Notes: generated by a model not told the origin, from the sequence alone. Counted from the first letter of the stretch, positions 1 to 12,201 are shown. The stretch: DNA of 64,000 nt from Plutella xylostella (GCF_932276165.1 NC_063997.1:11480001-11544000); one strand, 5' to 3'. Translations and numbers: made by a program.

Positions 1-860
1 AATCAAAATAGTTGCGCAACGAGAGGGCCGGGACATTTCCTTCCTATTTGTTATCAAAGATCATGTTATAATGTTATTGAATCACGTAGTACCCCCCTAG
101 TGCCCCACTAGTGCCCCCCTGGTGCCCCACTAGTGCCCCCGGTCATTACACCACGCGCTACTCATAGTCATGCACATAATTTTAGAAAGCATCTCGTATT
201 ACATCTGAGGAAAGTTTATTACAATTAGAATACCTAATTAAAGTGAAAGTCAAACAAAAGAAGAAAATTTTAAATGAATAAGCAAAAAAAATAAATTTTT
301 GCATGCAAATTTTATTGACTTCCTACTGAAATATTCATATTAAACATATATATATAAGTTTTTATACATTGATACGAGCTTGGATGCTATAGATTCTATA
401 GAAGGATATCCAAGTCGATGCCAAATAAAGGGGAAGTTTTAGGTAAAAATGTTGTTAAAAACCTCATTTTGCCCTTACGTCCTCCCCAAACAGTATAGGA
501 TAGGTTGGGTGAGTACGTAAGTATTAATTAGAATTACAAATAAATAAATAAAATTATGGTAAGTATAACAATGAATTTTAAAATGTTCCAAGTCGTTTAA
601 AATCCACTAAGTACTTACTTTCATTCATCTATCACTAGAACACAACAACACATAACTGTAGCCCGCGTTTCCAACAAATCAAACAGAACTTTCTCACGAA
701 GAAAACACCACATTTTCAGACTCGCCTTCCCTAACGAGTTGTTGAGCGCGCAAGGGTGATTATCGCATACCGGCGCGCGCGCCAGCCGCTAACTGTCCCA
801 TTGTGGAGCGCGGGAGAGCACACAGTATTTAGGTACGTATGACATTGACAAGGGTTAGGC
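1..860. other. AT-rich spacer with a short minisatellite
   Basis: No coding region is recognisable. Positions 92-135 hold two tandem copies of a 22-bp C-rich unit (core CCCCACTAGTG) that differ by one base, followed by a partial third copy. The stretch at 700-800 is locally GC-rich with a CGCGCG run. Nothing else stands out. Confidence 0.5.
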
Positions 861-864
861 TATA

Positions 865-1625
865 GGTGGTTCTACCTTTTTTGGCATAAGATTTATTTGA
901 CTAATCTCGTATTGCATAGTAACGTTTGGTCAAAGTCTCGTTACGCCGAAAATCGTATGGCATAAGTCTCGTTTAGTAAAAAGTTATTTCGCATAACATT
1001 GTTTAGCCTAATAATGGTATGGCCAAATCTTGAATAGCCTAATAATGCTATGGCATAGGTTTATACAAAGTAATAATATTCGTTTGGCTTTAACTTTGAC
1101 GGAGCGTCTCCCTACATAGCGCAAACTAGTGCCTTGTATTGTTTCCGCTGTTTGGAAAACGCTCCGCTCCGCTTCGCTGCGCTCCGCTTTGGTTTTGATG
1201 AACATGTGCACCTAACACGCTCCTCCTCGCTTTGCTCGTCGTCGCACCTATTTTTAGGTTTCGATCTCATGGGGTTTGTAATAATTATATGGGTCGTTAA
1301 CTTTCGATTTTTTGATCATACAATGTCGTGATTTTTGGGATGTAGGAGAAAAATAACACAATTTGTACATTTACTACATACTTAATATATTATTTATTAA
1401 GATAACATTATTACAGAGAAACAGGATTATACATAGGTATAGACAAACATAAATTTGAGCAAACGAAACTTAGGTGTTTAAAGATTATGCCTAAAGAGTT
1501 TTAGACGAAACGAGCCTTATGCCACATAAATCTTGGCAAAGTGATGGTTCGGCCAAAAAAGTTTAGACCATACGAGTTATGCGAAATGAGTTTTGGTCAA
1601 TAAAGATTATACGAGATGAGCGGAA
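865..1625. repeat. element with degenerate inverted repeat arrays (MITE-like)
   Basis: The left part (about 870-1075) repeats loose variants of GGCATAA plus TCTCGTTT, and the right part (about 1465-1625) repeats the reverse complement forms (ACGAAAC, CTTATGCC, ATGCGAAATGAG). The unrelated middle is AT-rich. The arrangement is that of a non-autonomous element with subterminal repeat arrays in opposite orientation. The ends and target duplication are not sharply defined, so the class is unknown. Short open frames here look fortuitous. Confidence 0.45.
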
Positions 1626-1880
1626 CCCGCTATAGGTATACCTAAAGTACAGGAATTGTAATGTACAGAAAGTGAATTTCTCAGATGTTCAGCCCCCTTA
1701 TTTTGTAACTTTTTGAGAGTTAGCAACCAGTGATAATTGGTATCAACTTAGAGACTTATTAACCGAATACACCAAAAATCTTAGTGAAAGAAATATGCAA
1801 GAAGCCAACAATTTATCCTTACATTCAACATAAACGTTTGTGAAATCAGATAAGTCAGTAAAAAGTTATTAATTAATACA

Positions 1881-2475
1881 GACGACCGAATGGCGTAGTG
1901 GTTAGTGGCCCTGACTACTGAGCCGAAGGTCCCGGGTTCGATTCCCGGCTGGGGCAGATATTTCTTTAAAGACAGATATTTGTACTCGGGTCTTGGGTGT
2001 TGATATTTATATTTAGTATCTATCTATCTATGTATTTCGCATACTATCCATGACGCTGTTATTCTGTAGCGACAGAATAACAGCGTCATGGGGCAGTTCT
2101 GTTCCGTGACAACAACGCTGAGTCGCCCGGCCCATTCACACTAACCACAACTACTGTAAACCGCCTGTAACAGTAATTCAGTAATTTATTATACAACTAC
2201 CCACACAATTGTGAAAAATAATTATGTGTACTTCTATTTTGATAATGTTCGTATTTATTAACTGTGTTCATGTCATGTATGTAGGTAGTTAGTCCAGTAC
2301 AAATTTAATGTTTATGTTTTGTATTGTATTGTGTATGTTTGTGAATTAGTGTGAATAAATGGTATGAATTTGAATTTGAATTATTTGTGTAGATATATCA
2401 GCTGTCCGACACCCATAACACAGGTTCTGCCTAGGTTGGGGTCGGATGGCCGTGTGTGAGATGTCCCCACATATT
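1881..2475 (+). repeat. tRNA-derived SINE, split by a nested insertion
   Basis: The head carries a Pol III box A-like stretch (TGGCGTAGTGG, from 1891) and a perfect box B (GGTTCGATTCC, 1935-1945), as in tRNA-headed SINEs. The body ends in a GTCGGATGGCC block near 2441 and an A-rich tail near 2468. The body is interrupted between about 2036 and 2380: the sequence TGTATTT before the gap resumes as TTATTTGTG after it. No intact acceptor stem is seen, so this is a SINE and not a tRNA gene. Such SINEs are common in noctuid moths (general knowledge, not searched here). Confidence 0.7.
2037..2379 (+). mobile_element. LINE 3' tail inserted inside the SINE
   Basis: About 343 bp with no coding potential that ends in a (GAATTT)n tail just before the SINE resumes; this is the form of a 5'-truncated non-LTR retrotransposon. 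Positions 2049-2067 and 2072-2090 are a perfect 19-bp inverted repeat (CATGACGCTGTTATTCTGT) around the loop AGCG. Identification rests on the tail and the nested position; the family is not determined. Confidence 0.5.
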
Positions 2476-5190
2476 AAAAAAAAAATGCTCTAAGTTGTCA
2501 GCCATTTAATACCAACCAACCCTACTCGGAGTTACATAATACAGGGGCAGGTCTGAATTAATACAAACGGTATATACTTTTACGTAGCTAATAAAGGGCT
2601 AGAAAGTCAACCTTTAGTTGGTGTGAAGTGAAGATATCCACATACTAAATGGTGCGGTATGAATAAAATCTGCATATTACATAGTACTTAGTGAAGGCCC
2701 ATCTCCCCCCCAAGTCTAAACCTACTGGCATGAATCTGGCATAAGAAAAGAACAACATTGTTACCATTTAAATCTCGGCTGGCACACATTTCTCACCTTA
2801 TTTCCCATAATATCCATAAAACCACACCTTTTGAACCATTCCAACTAATGTCGGTCAAACATGACACCTGCCGGAGTGGACCGCGACTGTTCTCACTACA
2901 ATGGGCCACAACCCACGCCGCGTACCTTCAGGGTATCGTCTACTAAATACTTGCTATTGCAAGACCAACTTTATGATGCTCAAGTTAAGAAAGGTAAAAA
3001 GAAGTAACGTCTAAATTCACACTTTATAAGGTCACCGAAGTGTAAGCGGCCGCACGCGCGAATGCGACAAAATTAGGTTTTTGTGACGACTACATTATGG
3101 TAATAGTGAAAAGCCACATCCATTTCTTTATCGAAGATAAAATACGCGTAAAGTTAAAGTATGTATTATACTTAAGTAACTAGTTATACTTCATACATAA
3201 CCGGTTGAATCCCATGAAATCAAACCCAATTAAAAATCTATTGTGTCTCGCCCATGGAGTAAACGTGGTTTTATAAGGTTAATATCAAATTAACTGTTTT
3301 GCATAGAATGCTACACCCCATGGTTCGTTCTCAGAAGGCGATATTTTTCCCCGACGTTGTGCTCACAGTGCCCTGTGAAGTGCATCATCTGCATATTCAT
3401 ACACAACGGCACCGACAGACAAACAGACAAAAACTGCTCATCACGCTTCCGGTGACGCAACTGCGATCCAACGATACGGTAAATCTCGTTACGATGGAAA
3501 AATAATACTCTTGGGATTCTACAGACAAAGATTGTATCAGTCACTTTTATATACGATGATATTCATATCACGGGCACCGTGACTGTTGTGTTTACTAAAT
3601 ACTTCTTAATTTGAACATTTAGCATGAGCCAGGAGGGAACGATTGCCGGCAGACACAGCGTTCCAAGGCCTCCAGCTGTGCCGACTATATTAGACAAGCA
3701 GCCGCTCCTTAGCAGACACCTCTGTCGTGATGATCATAATTATAGCAATTCATGGTGAATTAAATGGTCTTACCATAGAAACCATATACGGGAAAAACAG
3801 ATATTTAAGTGATATTAATTGTATTGCCATCTGTTACAACATTACTATTTACTCCTTTGCCCTTTAAAGTGCAATATAAAGTTGGCGATAGACTTTTACG
3901 CATCTTCCGGAATCACTGGATTTCTCCCAGGCATATTCGCGCCACAAATAACGCTATTACGCTTATAAAACCATATTCCCTTTCAGGGTCCGCGGCTCTT
4001 TTGATGCGCGCACTAATTGCGCACTTTCCCGCCAATCCGCCATCTTCCCACCGGAAGTGCCGCCATTATCTCATTAGAACATTCTAGAATCTGCACCACA
4101 AGCCCACAGCCAGTATTTGTGACCAGAGGGCCGTAGAGGCGTTAGTATTGGATGTTATTGTCCTTCTACATCCATTTTTCCTATTTTTATGTCAGATATA
4201 AATATAAGATAAGATACTTACATATTTTATTAACTAGCATATTTTAATTAAATGCATTCCGTTAGTAACTACCGATTAGTTTTCACATCGATTACTGTAA
4301 TAACTGCGCGGCCACAACAAGTGGCATGGAGAAAAGCGAAGAGTTGGCAATGAAATGTAGAACAGGAAAACACAAATACCTACCCAGATACAGGTCAAAC
4401 TCAGAATCTCGTTTTTAGAAATCAAATGAAAACGCTGTAAACAAAGTACAAACTAAAATAAACACAAAGCACCTTAATACTTAGTGCATTATTTTCAACA
4501 TATCCATGTGCTACTTAGCGTCACACATTGACTGTATGACATAATGTTTGATGAACATCATATTGCACGTTACATGAGAGGTCATAAATTGTCGTAAGGA
4601 GGCCAAACAAATAACTTTCAAATTACAGTATGTACATACCTATACAATATTTCATAATGTGTTTATTAAGTACGTAGGTAGGTACTTGAGAAACCATTTT
4701 CAGTGTGATCTGAAAACCTACGCTGAAAACCTAGGCCCCTTGAAAATAGTTGTCCTGTTAATTATTTCTCAGTAAGTTTTGTGACAGCGAGCTAATCACT
4801 GAAGTGGCACACTCGTATGGAGTGTTTGTTATTTTTTTATAAGTTTTTTTATTTCCATAAGCTTAATCTATTACAGTCATGCAACAATCACAAAAACCCG
4901 CAGGGTTTATCTGAGATTGCGGAGTTCGGATCTTGAGACAATTACAAAACAATAACAATAACAGAATAGTAGGTTAGGTACCCGGCAAGATAAATTATAT
5001 TTATAATTGAGCACTTATAACAACTGGTGTTCGCGGCCGGTCCGCACGCACAGCACGCTCCCGCCTGCCCGTGTGTGCGGGCCGCCCGCGATTTACACAC
5101 ACAATAGACAGCAAATTAATGCCTACATATCTTATACAATAGGTTCAATCTACTTATCCGTGGGTACATATTATTAGAAGTTAAATTAAA
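2476..5190. other. intergenic, no gene recognised
   Basis: The open frames here are short (under 95 codons), start from random positions and match no family I know. A CA/GT-rich, GC-rich patch lies at about 5040-5105, next to the LINE 3' end. Nothing else is supported. Confidence 0.5.
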
Positions 5191-5227
5191 ATAAAATAAA
5201 GCAATAACAAGATAGTAATACTTACAT

Positions 5228-8188
5228 CTACAGCATGTACTCACAGTCACCACTACTAGCAAAGTGTTTTTTGATCGATAAGATGAAGTTTTTGTCGTTT
5301 AGGTAACTTTGTGTGGTATCATCATTCAGATCATTTAATAAGTATGGGAGAAGATACTCGCAGGTTCTTCTACCGTATACGTTGTTAAACTTAGGTAGAT
5401 TATATTTTTTAGTGTAACTTAGTGTCCTCAGGGATTTATAGCGAGTCTTAGGTTTTAATATGCTAATACAGTTATTATACTCTTCCTTAAGAACAGCAAT
5501 CTTAATTTTTTGGTTAATAGGTAGAATGTTACAGTGCTGAAATAAGCCTATTTCATTATTTTCATACAACATTTTAGTTCTTTTGTTAACAATAGTTTTT
5601 AACAATTTTAGTTGAAGCTTGTATATATTTATAAGATAGGTTTTATAGGTTCTTCCATAACTACTTAATCCGTAACTAATAATACTATCAGCAAGAGCAA
5701 GGTATAGTGTTCTTAGTAACCTATATGGTAGTTTATACTTCAGTATAGCTAATCTGCTTGCAATTGAGCGAAGTTTATCACAAATGTAATTAATATGAGG
5801 CCCCCAATTGAGCCTGTGGTCAATTATAAGACCAATATACATATGTTGGTGTACAAAATCAATATTTTTACATTGGCACCGTATGTTATTTAGGTGTAGA
5901 CATGAATGTTCGTGAGCGACGATGGTAGGTACATATGGGGTTTTATTGTGAGATGAGTGAATGTGCATTACTTTTGTTTTATCCGCGTTAATGATTAGAC
6001 CCACATCGTGCGCCCACTTACAAAGCAAGTTAAAATTATTCTGCATTATGTATTCAGCCGTAGATAAGTTCTTATGTGATACAACAATACAAGTGTCATC
6101 GGCAAATTGATAAATAGACCCCTCTTTGATAACATTGGTCATGTCATTTACATATAATAAATATTCGGTTGGCCCTAATATCGACCCTTGTGCAGTGCCC
6201 ATATCAGTAGGTATTTTGTTACTATAGCTATCAGCTATCTTAACCATCGTATTTCTATTCATGTGATAATCCATAAACCACTGGAGTAGAGGGCCTTGAA
6301 TACCATTCTGCTGAAGCTTTGTAAATAGCATTTTATACCGTAGGGTATCGAACGCCTTACTGAAATCTATAAAAATAACTATAGTATGATTCTTTTTATT
6401 TAAATGCATATTTATTTCGTTGGTAAATTGACACAACAGTTGAGAGGTGCTCCGGTTCCTTTGAAAGCCAAATTGGTATTTGTTTATAACTTGGTTTTTC
6501 TCCAGATAACGTGATATTTCGTTTCCGAAGTACCTCTCAACGATCTTATCAATGCAAGATAAAATTGTAATAGGTCTATAATTATTATACACACAATGCG
6601 ACCCTTTTTTATAGATTGGCCGAATGATTCCGATTTTTAATTTATTAGGATAAATTGACTCAGCTATACACCTGTTGATAAGATGGGTTATAACGGGAGT
6701 TATGTCATTAGAAATGTATTTGACATCGCTTGCCCGAATACCATCAATGCCAGGACTTTTTTTGTGGTTTAACTGTTGAATAATTTTTTGAATTACTTCG
6801 TTAGTAGCAAGTTTTAATCGCATTGCAATATCAGGATTCCTTTCATAGCTTTTTGGATTTAATATAGGGGTGTCACATGTAGTTGCAATGTTTTTAACAT
6901 TAAATAAAAATTCGTTGGCAAAATTATTAGCCAGGCTTTGTTTGGGCAATTTGAATGCTTTCAAAATAGTTTCATCGATTGATTTAGTTATTTTCCCACA
7001 CAATCTATTAATTATTTTCCATATTTTTTTTGAATCTTTGAAATTTTCCGTGACTTCTTTTTTTATGTAATTATTTTTTAGCAAATTTAAATATTTATTT
7101 GTTTTGTTTCTGTACATATTATAGTGAAGACGCTTTTGCATATTTTTTTCATCCTTTTTCCATAGTTTTAACAATTCATCTCTTTTATTACACATATTTA
7201 TAGCTTTATTATTTATCCATTTATACATTGTTCTTTTACTTGAACTTTTTATAATAATTTTACGTTTACATTTATTGTATATATTATCAAATTTATCAGT
7301 AACAAAGTTTAAGATTTCGTTTGGATCAGAGTATTTAAGAGCTGGGTTCCAATCAATTAACTGTAGCTCTTTATGAAGTAGGTCATTGTCCAGTTTGTAG
7401 ATAACGCGAGGTGGAGATCGTGACAATGATTCTCCCGACACAAAGGCGCATGCTGTTATGTAATGATCGGCTAATGATTGGCATATAACACCTGTGTGTA
7501 CTGACCGTCCTTTTAGGCTACGTGTAAATACATGATCTATACAGGACTTTGTTATTAGGTCGCCTTTTTTTTCAACTCTGGTGTACTGGCTTATGCCACA
7601 TTCCAATCCCGCTACGCACATTTCATTAATATAATTTGTTTTTATTTGTGAGTCTAACTTAAGGTCGATATTTATGTCACCTATTAACAAAAAGTCCTGG
7701 CGTGTATAATTCTTCTTAAGGTAAGTACTTATATCTCTAATAAACCTGTTTTGGTCTTTTTCGGGCGGTCTGTATATGGCACAAATACCTATTTTGTAGT
7801 TATCGCTGTTTACAATTTCACCCATTATGGATTCAAAATACAAAGAATTCAGTTCTGTTTGAATGAAGTTAAGGCTATTATGAACGTACAGTATAACACC
7901 ACCACCTTTTTGATATAATCTTAAGTTTGAAAACATTGTGTAGTTATCCAGTTGAAACAAGGATGTACAATTTTCCTTTATGTTAGCTTCAGTTAAAATT
8001 ATGAGATCAATTTTGATATGACTTTCTGATACAATATATTCTAATTGCGAGAAGTTTTTAATTAACGATCGTATGTTGACATGTAAGGATGTAATGCTAT
8101 GAGAATTACATGGAATAGACTCTGCAAATGCATTCCAGTTCCTAAAAGTTCCTTCACCTGTAATTTTGTCTGTATCAAGCTCTTTTAA
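5228..8188 (-). CDS. LINE ORF2: endonuclease and reverse transcriptase
   Basis: The frame is open for 986 codons (a stop at 8189-8191 bounds it upstream). No ATG lies near its start, so translation may depend on reinitiation after ORF1, or the start may have decayed. The first 230 or so residues are an APE-type endonuclease: LHVNIRSL, a catalytic-type glutamate in ILTEANI, YRPP, GDINID and a C-terminal SCIDHVF motif. The reverse transcriptase follows, with SPGIDGI, FIDFSKAFDT, GTAQGSILGP and the active site FADDT (6095-6106). A cysteine-containing C-terminal segment ends the protein. It would nick target DNA and prime reverse transcription from the nick in the nucleus. No internal stop or frameshift is seen. 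Confidence 0.9.
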   Translation of the reverse strand, partial: LKELDTDKITGEGTFRNWNAFAESIPCNSHSITSLHVNIRSLIKNFSQLEYIVSESHIKIDLIILTEANIKENCTSLFQLDNYTMFSNLRLYQKGGGVILYVHNSLNFIQTELNSLYFESIMGEIVNSDNYKIGICAIYRPPEKDQNRFIRDISTYLKKNYTRQDFLLIGDINIDLKLDSQIKTNYINEMCVAGLECGISQYTRVEKKGDLITKSCIDHVFTRSLKGRSVHTGVICQSLADHYITACAFVSGESLSRSPPRVIYKLDNDLLHKELQLIDWNPALKYSDPNEILNFVTDKFDNIYNKCKRKIIIKSSSKRTMYKWINNKAINMCNKRDELLKLWKKDEKNMQKRLHYNMYRNKTNKYLNLLKNNYIKKEVTENFKDSKKIWKIINRLCGKITKSIDETILKAFKLPKQSLANNFANEFLFNVKNIATTCDTPILNPKSYERNPDIAMRLKLATNEVIQKIIQQLNHKKSPGIDGIRASDVKYISNDITPVITHLINRCIAESIYPNKLKIGIIRPIYKKGSHCVYNNYRPITILSCIDKIVERYFGNEISRYLEKNQVINKYQFGFQRNRSTSQLLCQFTNEINMHLNKKNHTIVIFIDFSKAFDTLRYKMLFTKLQQNGIQGPLLQWFMDYHMNRNTMVKIADSYSNKIPTDMGTAQGSILGPTEYLLYVNDMTNVIKEGSIYQFADDTCIVVSHKNLSTAEYIMQNNFNLLCKWAHDVGLIINADKTKVMHIHSSHNKTPYVPTIVAHEHSCLHLNNIRCQCKNIDFVHQHMYIGLIIDHRLNWGPHINYICDKLRSIASRLAILKYKLPYRLLRTLYLALADSIISYGLSSYGRTYKTYLINIYKLQLKLLKTIVNKRTKMLYENNEIGLFQHCNILPINQKIKIAVLKEEYNNCISILKPKTRYKSLRTLSYTKKYNLPKFNNVYGRRTCEYLLPYLLNDLNDDTTQSYLNDKNFILSIKKHFASSGDCEYML

Positions 8189-8231
8189 TTATTAATTTAA
8201 CATTAAGATGGTAGGTACAATGAGGCGGAGT

Positions 8232-9236
8232 TTACTCACGGTCACGCGACCATTTTTCCACATCTTGTAAACACTTCACAACGATAGCTTTTGCACTGTC
8301 ATCTTTTTTTATAAGCACTACACCACGCTTGCACCACACGTATTTAAACTTGTTGGTCATCTTAAGGTCGGTTTTGGCCTTCCACAGTAGATGCGCGGTA
8401 GCAGGAGTGAGGGCCTCACGGAGATAGACCCTGGACTCGCCCTCGAGCCCCAGGTCCGCCGCGGTGACGACGGTGCTCCTCGCAGCCTCCAGCCAGCTCC
8501 CCCGCATTCCATCTCGAAGAGTGACCACCAGCGGCGGATGAGTTTTTTGCGTGGATGTGATGCGGCTGCTTTTCCTGTACACGTTGATGATGTCGTTAGG
8601 TTGTTGGTGTATTTTTAATGCAATCTTTTTTACCACTTCATGCAAATTCTCGTTGTCCTTTTTTGGGATGTCACATATCTCCAGGTTATTCACAATGAGA
8701 TTTTGCTCCAGAAGATTGATTCTTTGATCGGTTGCCTCGTATTTAAGGTTTATGTTTTTATATTTGTTGTTGATATCGTTGCACTGGTGAGTTAAAGAAA
8801 TAATTTTGTCCTCGTATTCATCGATTTTTTCTTGGAAGTCGTCTATCTTGTCCGAGTAGAACTTTAGCGTTCGCTGCAGTTCGTCACGGATTATTTCCCT
8901 TATTTCACGCCTAATATCGGCTAGAATTTGGTTCCGTAACTCGTTGGGAAGTGCCAGGGGTTCCGTGTCCGTTAAAACGTCCTCTTCATCGGCTTCGGGT
9001 AAGATGGCGGACAGCCGTTTTGGCCGGCCGGCGCCGACGCAGCCACGACATTTCCAGTCGATTGAGTCGGTGCCAACAAGTGCACTTAGTTGCTCTGAAG
9101 AGATTGAGGCACAGGTGGCATGTAGCCACTTACTACACTTGCTACACTGCAATCCTGGGTTCTTCTTCGTCACTATTAACGTGGTGTTTCTCGGAAGCGG
9201 CCGGGCGCTGCAACTTTCAATGCATTTTCTCCATCG
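8232..9236 (-). CDS. LINE ORF1: PHD-like finger and FP25K-like nucleic-acid-binding protein
   Basis: The frame is open for 334 codons from just after a stop at 9237-9239 and lacks an in-frame ATG near its 5' end; the first ATG, at 9233, is in another frame. A zinc finger near the N terminus shows CSKCSKWLHATC and later CRGC. A coiled coil follows (KIDDFQEKIDEYEDKI region), then a C-terminal domain with YVWCKRGVVLIKKDD that resembles the C-terminal domain of baculovirus FP25K and of many LINE ORF1 proteins. The expected role is RNA binding and RNP assembly. ORF1 stops 43 bp before the ORF2 frame opens. The missing start suggests a small indel or start-codon loss. Confidence 0.75.
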   Translation of the reverse strand, partial: RWRKCIESCSARPLPRNTTLIVTKKNPGLQCSKCSKWLHATCASISSEQLSALVGTDSIDWKCRGCVGAGRPKRLSAILPEADEEDVLTDTEPLALPNELRNQILADIRREIREIIRDELQRTLKFYSDKIDDFQEKIDEYEDKIISLTHQCNDINNKYKNINLKYEATDQRINLLEQNLIVNNLEICDIPKKDNENLHEVVKKIALKIHQQPNDIINVYRKSSRITSTQKTHPPLVVTLRDGMRGSWLEAARSTVVTAADLGLEGESRVYLREALTPATAHLLWKAKTDLKMTNKFKYVWCKRGVVLIKKDDSAKAIVVKCLQDVEKWSRDRE

Positions 9237-9440
9237 CTAGCCGCTCGCCGCGCAGGAGGGTTAGTCTAGCATCACAAAATACGAGCAAAAGAGATCTTTC
9301 TGTCATACAATCAGTTATTACATGCAACGAGTCAGAGTCACAGTTAGTGCAGCCGCGATCTGGAATTTCTCTTTTCGTAAGGTAAAGTGACCCTCCAGGC
9401 GCTGCACCGTCATCATCATTACCCACTCATTCATAGAAAC

Positions 9441-12201
9441 TTAATCACACGGCAAGCCGCTGGAAATGGACAACGTCTGTGATTGATTTAAATTGGATAC
9501 TCTTTATATACATATTTGTATAATGAAGATGATCATATTTATTTTATACATATTTTTAGTTAGTTTTTATAAATGTCGATTACGAGAACATATATTTAGG
9601 ATTAAGTACAATATACATAGATAGTTAATGTAATGTTCGTGTAACACACACTCACACTCACACACACCGGTATGTACCGCGGGGAAGTAGAGCGCGAAGA
9701 AGAGACGTTTCTTTAAAGAAATTAACTTTTATAACCAACTTTATTGCTTTATTGTTACTTCCGGATTTTAAGATGTTAATTTTATTTCAGTTTAATTGAT
9801 GTGGACATGGCCGTTCTTTAGTTTGCTGAGAAGAGAATCTTGTTTTGTATAAAATTTGTATTCATAAAATGAAAAGTGTTCCAGTTTGTTTAGGTTTATT
9901 TTATGTGCGCTACCAATTCCTAAGTAATAGGTTTCTTTAATGAATTGGTTATTTGTGAAACATAATCTTTCCTTCTTCTTTCTTATTTTAATGTCAACTA
10001 GAAAATGGAGAACTGTCTGTTTTGCCCACTGGGGGTCATCAAGCACCAAGAAAAGGAAGTAAAAATGAGTGTTTGGCCAGTGGTCTGGTGAAGCAGATGT
10101 GCTCTCGTTAGTGTTGCCAGGTCGTGCCGGTCCCTCGGCTGGCAAAATTACGCAAAAACCTGTCACGTACAGTACACCTCGAGGCACGTACGGGCGAACC
10201 TACAAACCCATATTTTTGTGAAGATATGTGACGTTTTTTTTATTAATAATTTAAAATTTTACTAGCGTCGGTACGTGTTGCAATATGTTCACAGTTATGA
10301 GTGATGATTGTGAGATTGAAATAGATTTGCTGAAATAACGTGCGAAAATACACAGCTCCATTTCAGGTATTAAATTGTGCAATATCTTTGAAATTAAAAA
10401 ATAAACTAATAATAGTCAGGTAATTTTAAAGAGTAAGTATTTTTTGTACTAAAACCTAAATCAGTGTAAGTTAGTATAATTTCCGTAGTTAGCCCAGCCC
10501 GGCGGCGGGGCGGCGGCGGCGGCGGCGTGCGCGGGAGTTTTTACCGGGACGCGTCACGCTCTCATAGATACGCCTCTAGGCGGGTTCCTTACTTATCAAT
10601 CTAGGTGGGTATTATTTGATATCAAGACTAGAATATTTCATTAGGATTTAGAGTCAATGTAATAACCGTTAGGTAATTGAAACCTGTCCTATTTCTTCCA
10701 GGATCGTGATTACGTTTATAATATTCTTATTTACACTTTCAGTTATACCTACATCATTATAGCTTACTTGTACAACCTGCTACTCTTTCTAAAAACGTTG
10801 ATATACATACTGAGTACCTACATTTTAATTATATTTAAGAAAACAAGAAACAATCGCCTCAAAGCGGAATCGCCCAGCGGCCGTAGCAAAATTCTTTTCC
10901 GTGACCAATTATCAGATATCGCGTTATCGGAACAGATCGAAGCCACATCGGCGCAGCTACTCGCTGGAAACATTCCTCACATCGGTTGCATCTTACATTT
11001 ACCTACTCTAGCAATGAGTTACTCCTACTTATTTCTCAATTGCAAAAAAACATTACTTGCCGTTACATTTATTGTAGATCCTAAATAAGTTGCCTGAAAT
11101 GCTTTCTACATCCGTTACTTACACTTCCAGACGATTATACCATAAATCGCAAAACTGACAAAATGTTGTCGATAACTGCATTACTTTTTTCCGGAAGGTA
11201 AGCATAATAAATAACAAATTGTAACTAATATGTATGTCACGAAAAACTGTGCATGTTTGTATTTTTTGTAAGTTTCAGCGTCACGATCACGACAGGAGTG
11301 GCGTGCGCGGCGCGGGCGCAACATAATCACAGGAACTGGGCCACCCGAGGCTACGCCTATACATTGTAATTGTAACTTAAAGTAAGGAAATACACTTCCT
11401 TATTAGATACCAAAATTATGAAAAAATTAATAGTTTTCGATTAATTATGCTATTGCGATTATAGCTAAATATCATAAATTTAATTTTTTATCATAAATAA
11501 TAAAATACGTAAAATAAATTTGAAAGTATAAACTTTTATAAATACTATAATTATTATGTATACTGAATAGTCAAGTTTTATGCTAAACAGCGAGTTTAAA
11601 AATATGTTGGTGTTTCCATTAGCAAGTATCACTCACCGGCCTATTTCGCCGTACAAAAGAGTTCAACGCGTTGCCTAAACTTTCATTCATAAGATTTTTA
11701 CTAGAGCACGAATATAATACGATTGTTTAAACATATGCGTGTAATTGGTGCCTCTGTTCATGATCTCTCGAGGATTAGTTTCAATTACAGCAGATGACAG
11801 TTAGGTTTATGTTTACACGCTTTGTTTGTTATGTTGCGGTATCGTAGCGTGCTTCTGGATCGTTACAGAAGAATCTACCTTTTTGTTCGTGCATTATAAA
11901 CTATATTCTTTAATAGTTTCTGTTTAACAACCTAGCTAAAACATTTGAGTAATTGATTTCTAATATAAAGTTTAGATTCATTTATACATATAATAGTTGT
12001 TTTAGAGGTAAAGGCAAAGTTTATAGGCGACCTCAAAAACATGTCAATTCATCGTTGTAAATTAATGATGTGTTAAGAGGTGATTAGAAAAAAAAACAAG
12101 TACCAACCCAAATTTAAATGAGTAAATTAGAAATTGCTTTAAGCGTTAAGACCGCCATATGTATGTATCTAGTATATATGTTTTTTGTGGTAATACAGTA
12201 A
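9441..12201. other. intergenic, microsatellites only
   Basis: A (CA)n-like run lies at about 9646-9667 and a (CGG)n tract at about 10500-10530 within a GC-rich island. A minus-strand open frame of 131 codons at 9792-10187 matches nothing I recognise. Further 3' exons of the four-pass membrane protein gene could lie here, but I could not identify one. Confidence 0.45.

Larger units (their letters stand above)
5190..9440 (-). mobile_element. CR1/jockey-clade non-LTR retrotransposon (LINE), nearly full length
   Basis: A minus-strand LINE with two successive reading frames: ORF1 (PHD-like finger, coiled coil, FP25K-like C terminus) and ORF2 (APE endonuclease plus reverse transcriptase). Both are open over their full length, which argues for recent activity, but neither begins with an in-frame ATG at the expected place. 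The 3' untranslated part runs below 5228 and the 5' leader lies above 9236; exact ends are not defined. An ORF1 with PHD and coiled-coil domains is typical of the CR1, Daphne and Crack group; placing it more precisely needs an RT phylogeny. Confidence 0.85.

Noticed and set aside
1881..1960. possible tRNA gene
   Set aside because: Boxes A and B are present, but no acceptor or anticodon stem pairs, and the sequence continues into a SINE body.
9792..10187. 131-codon minus-strand frame
   Set aside because: No family motif, biased codon use or flanking splice sites; it remains only a weak possibility.
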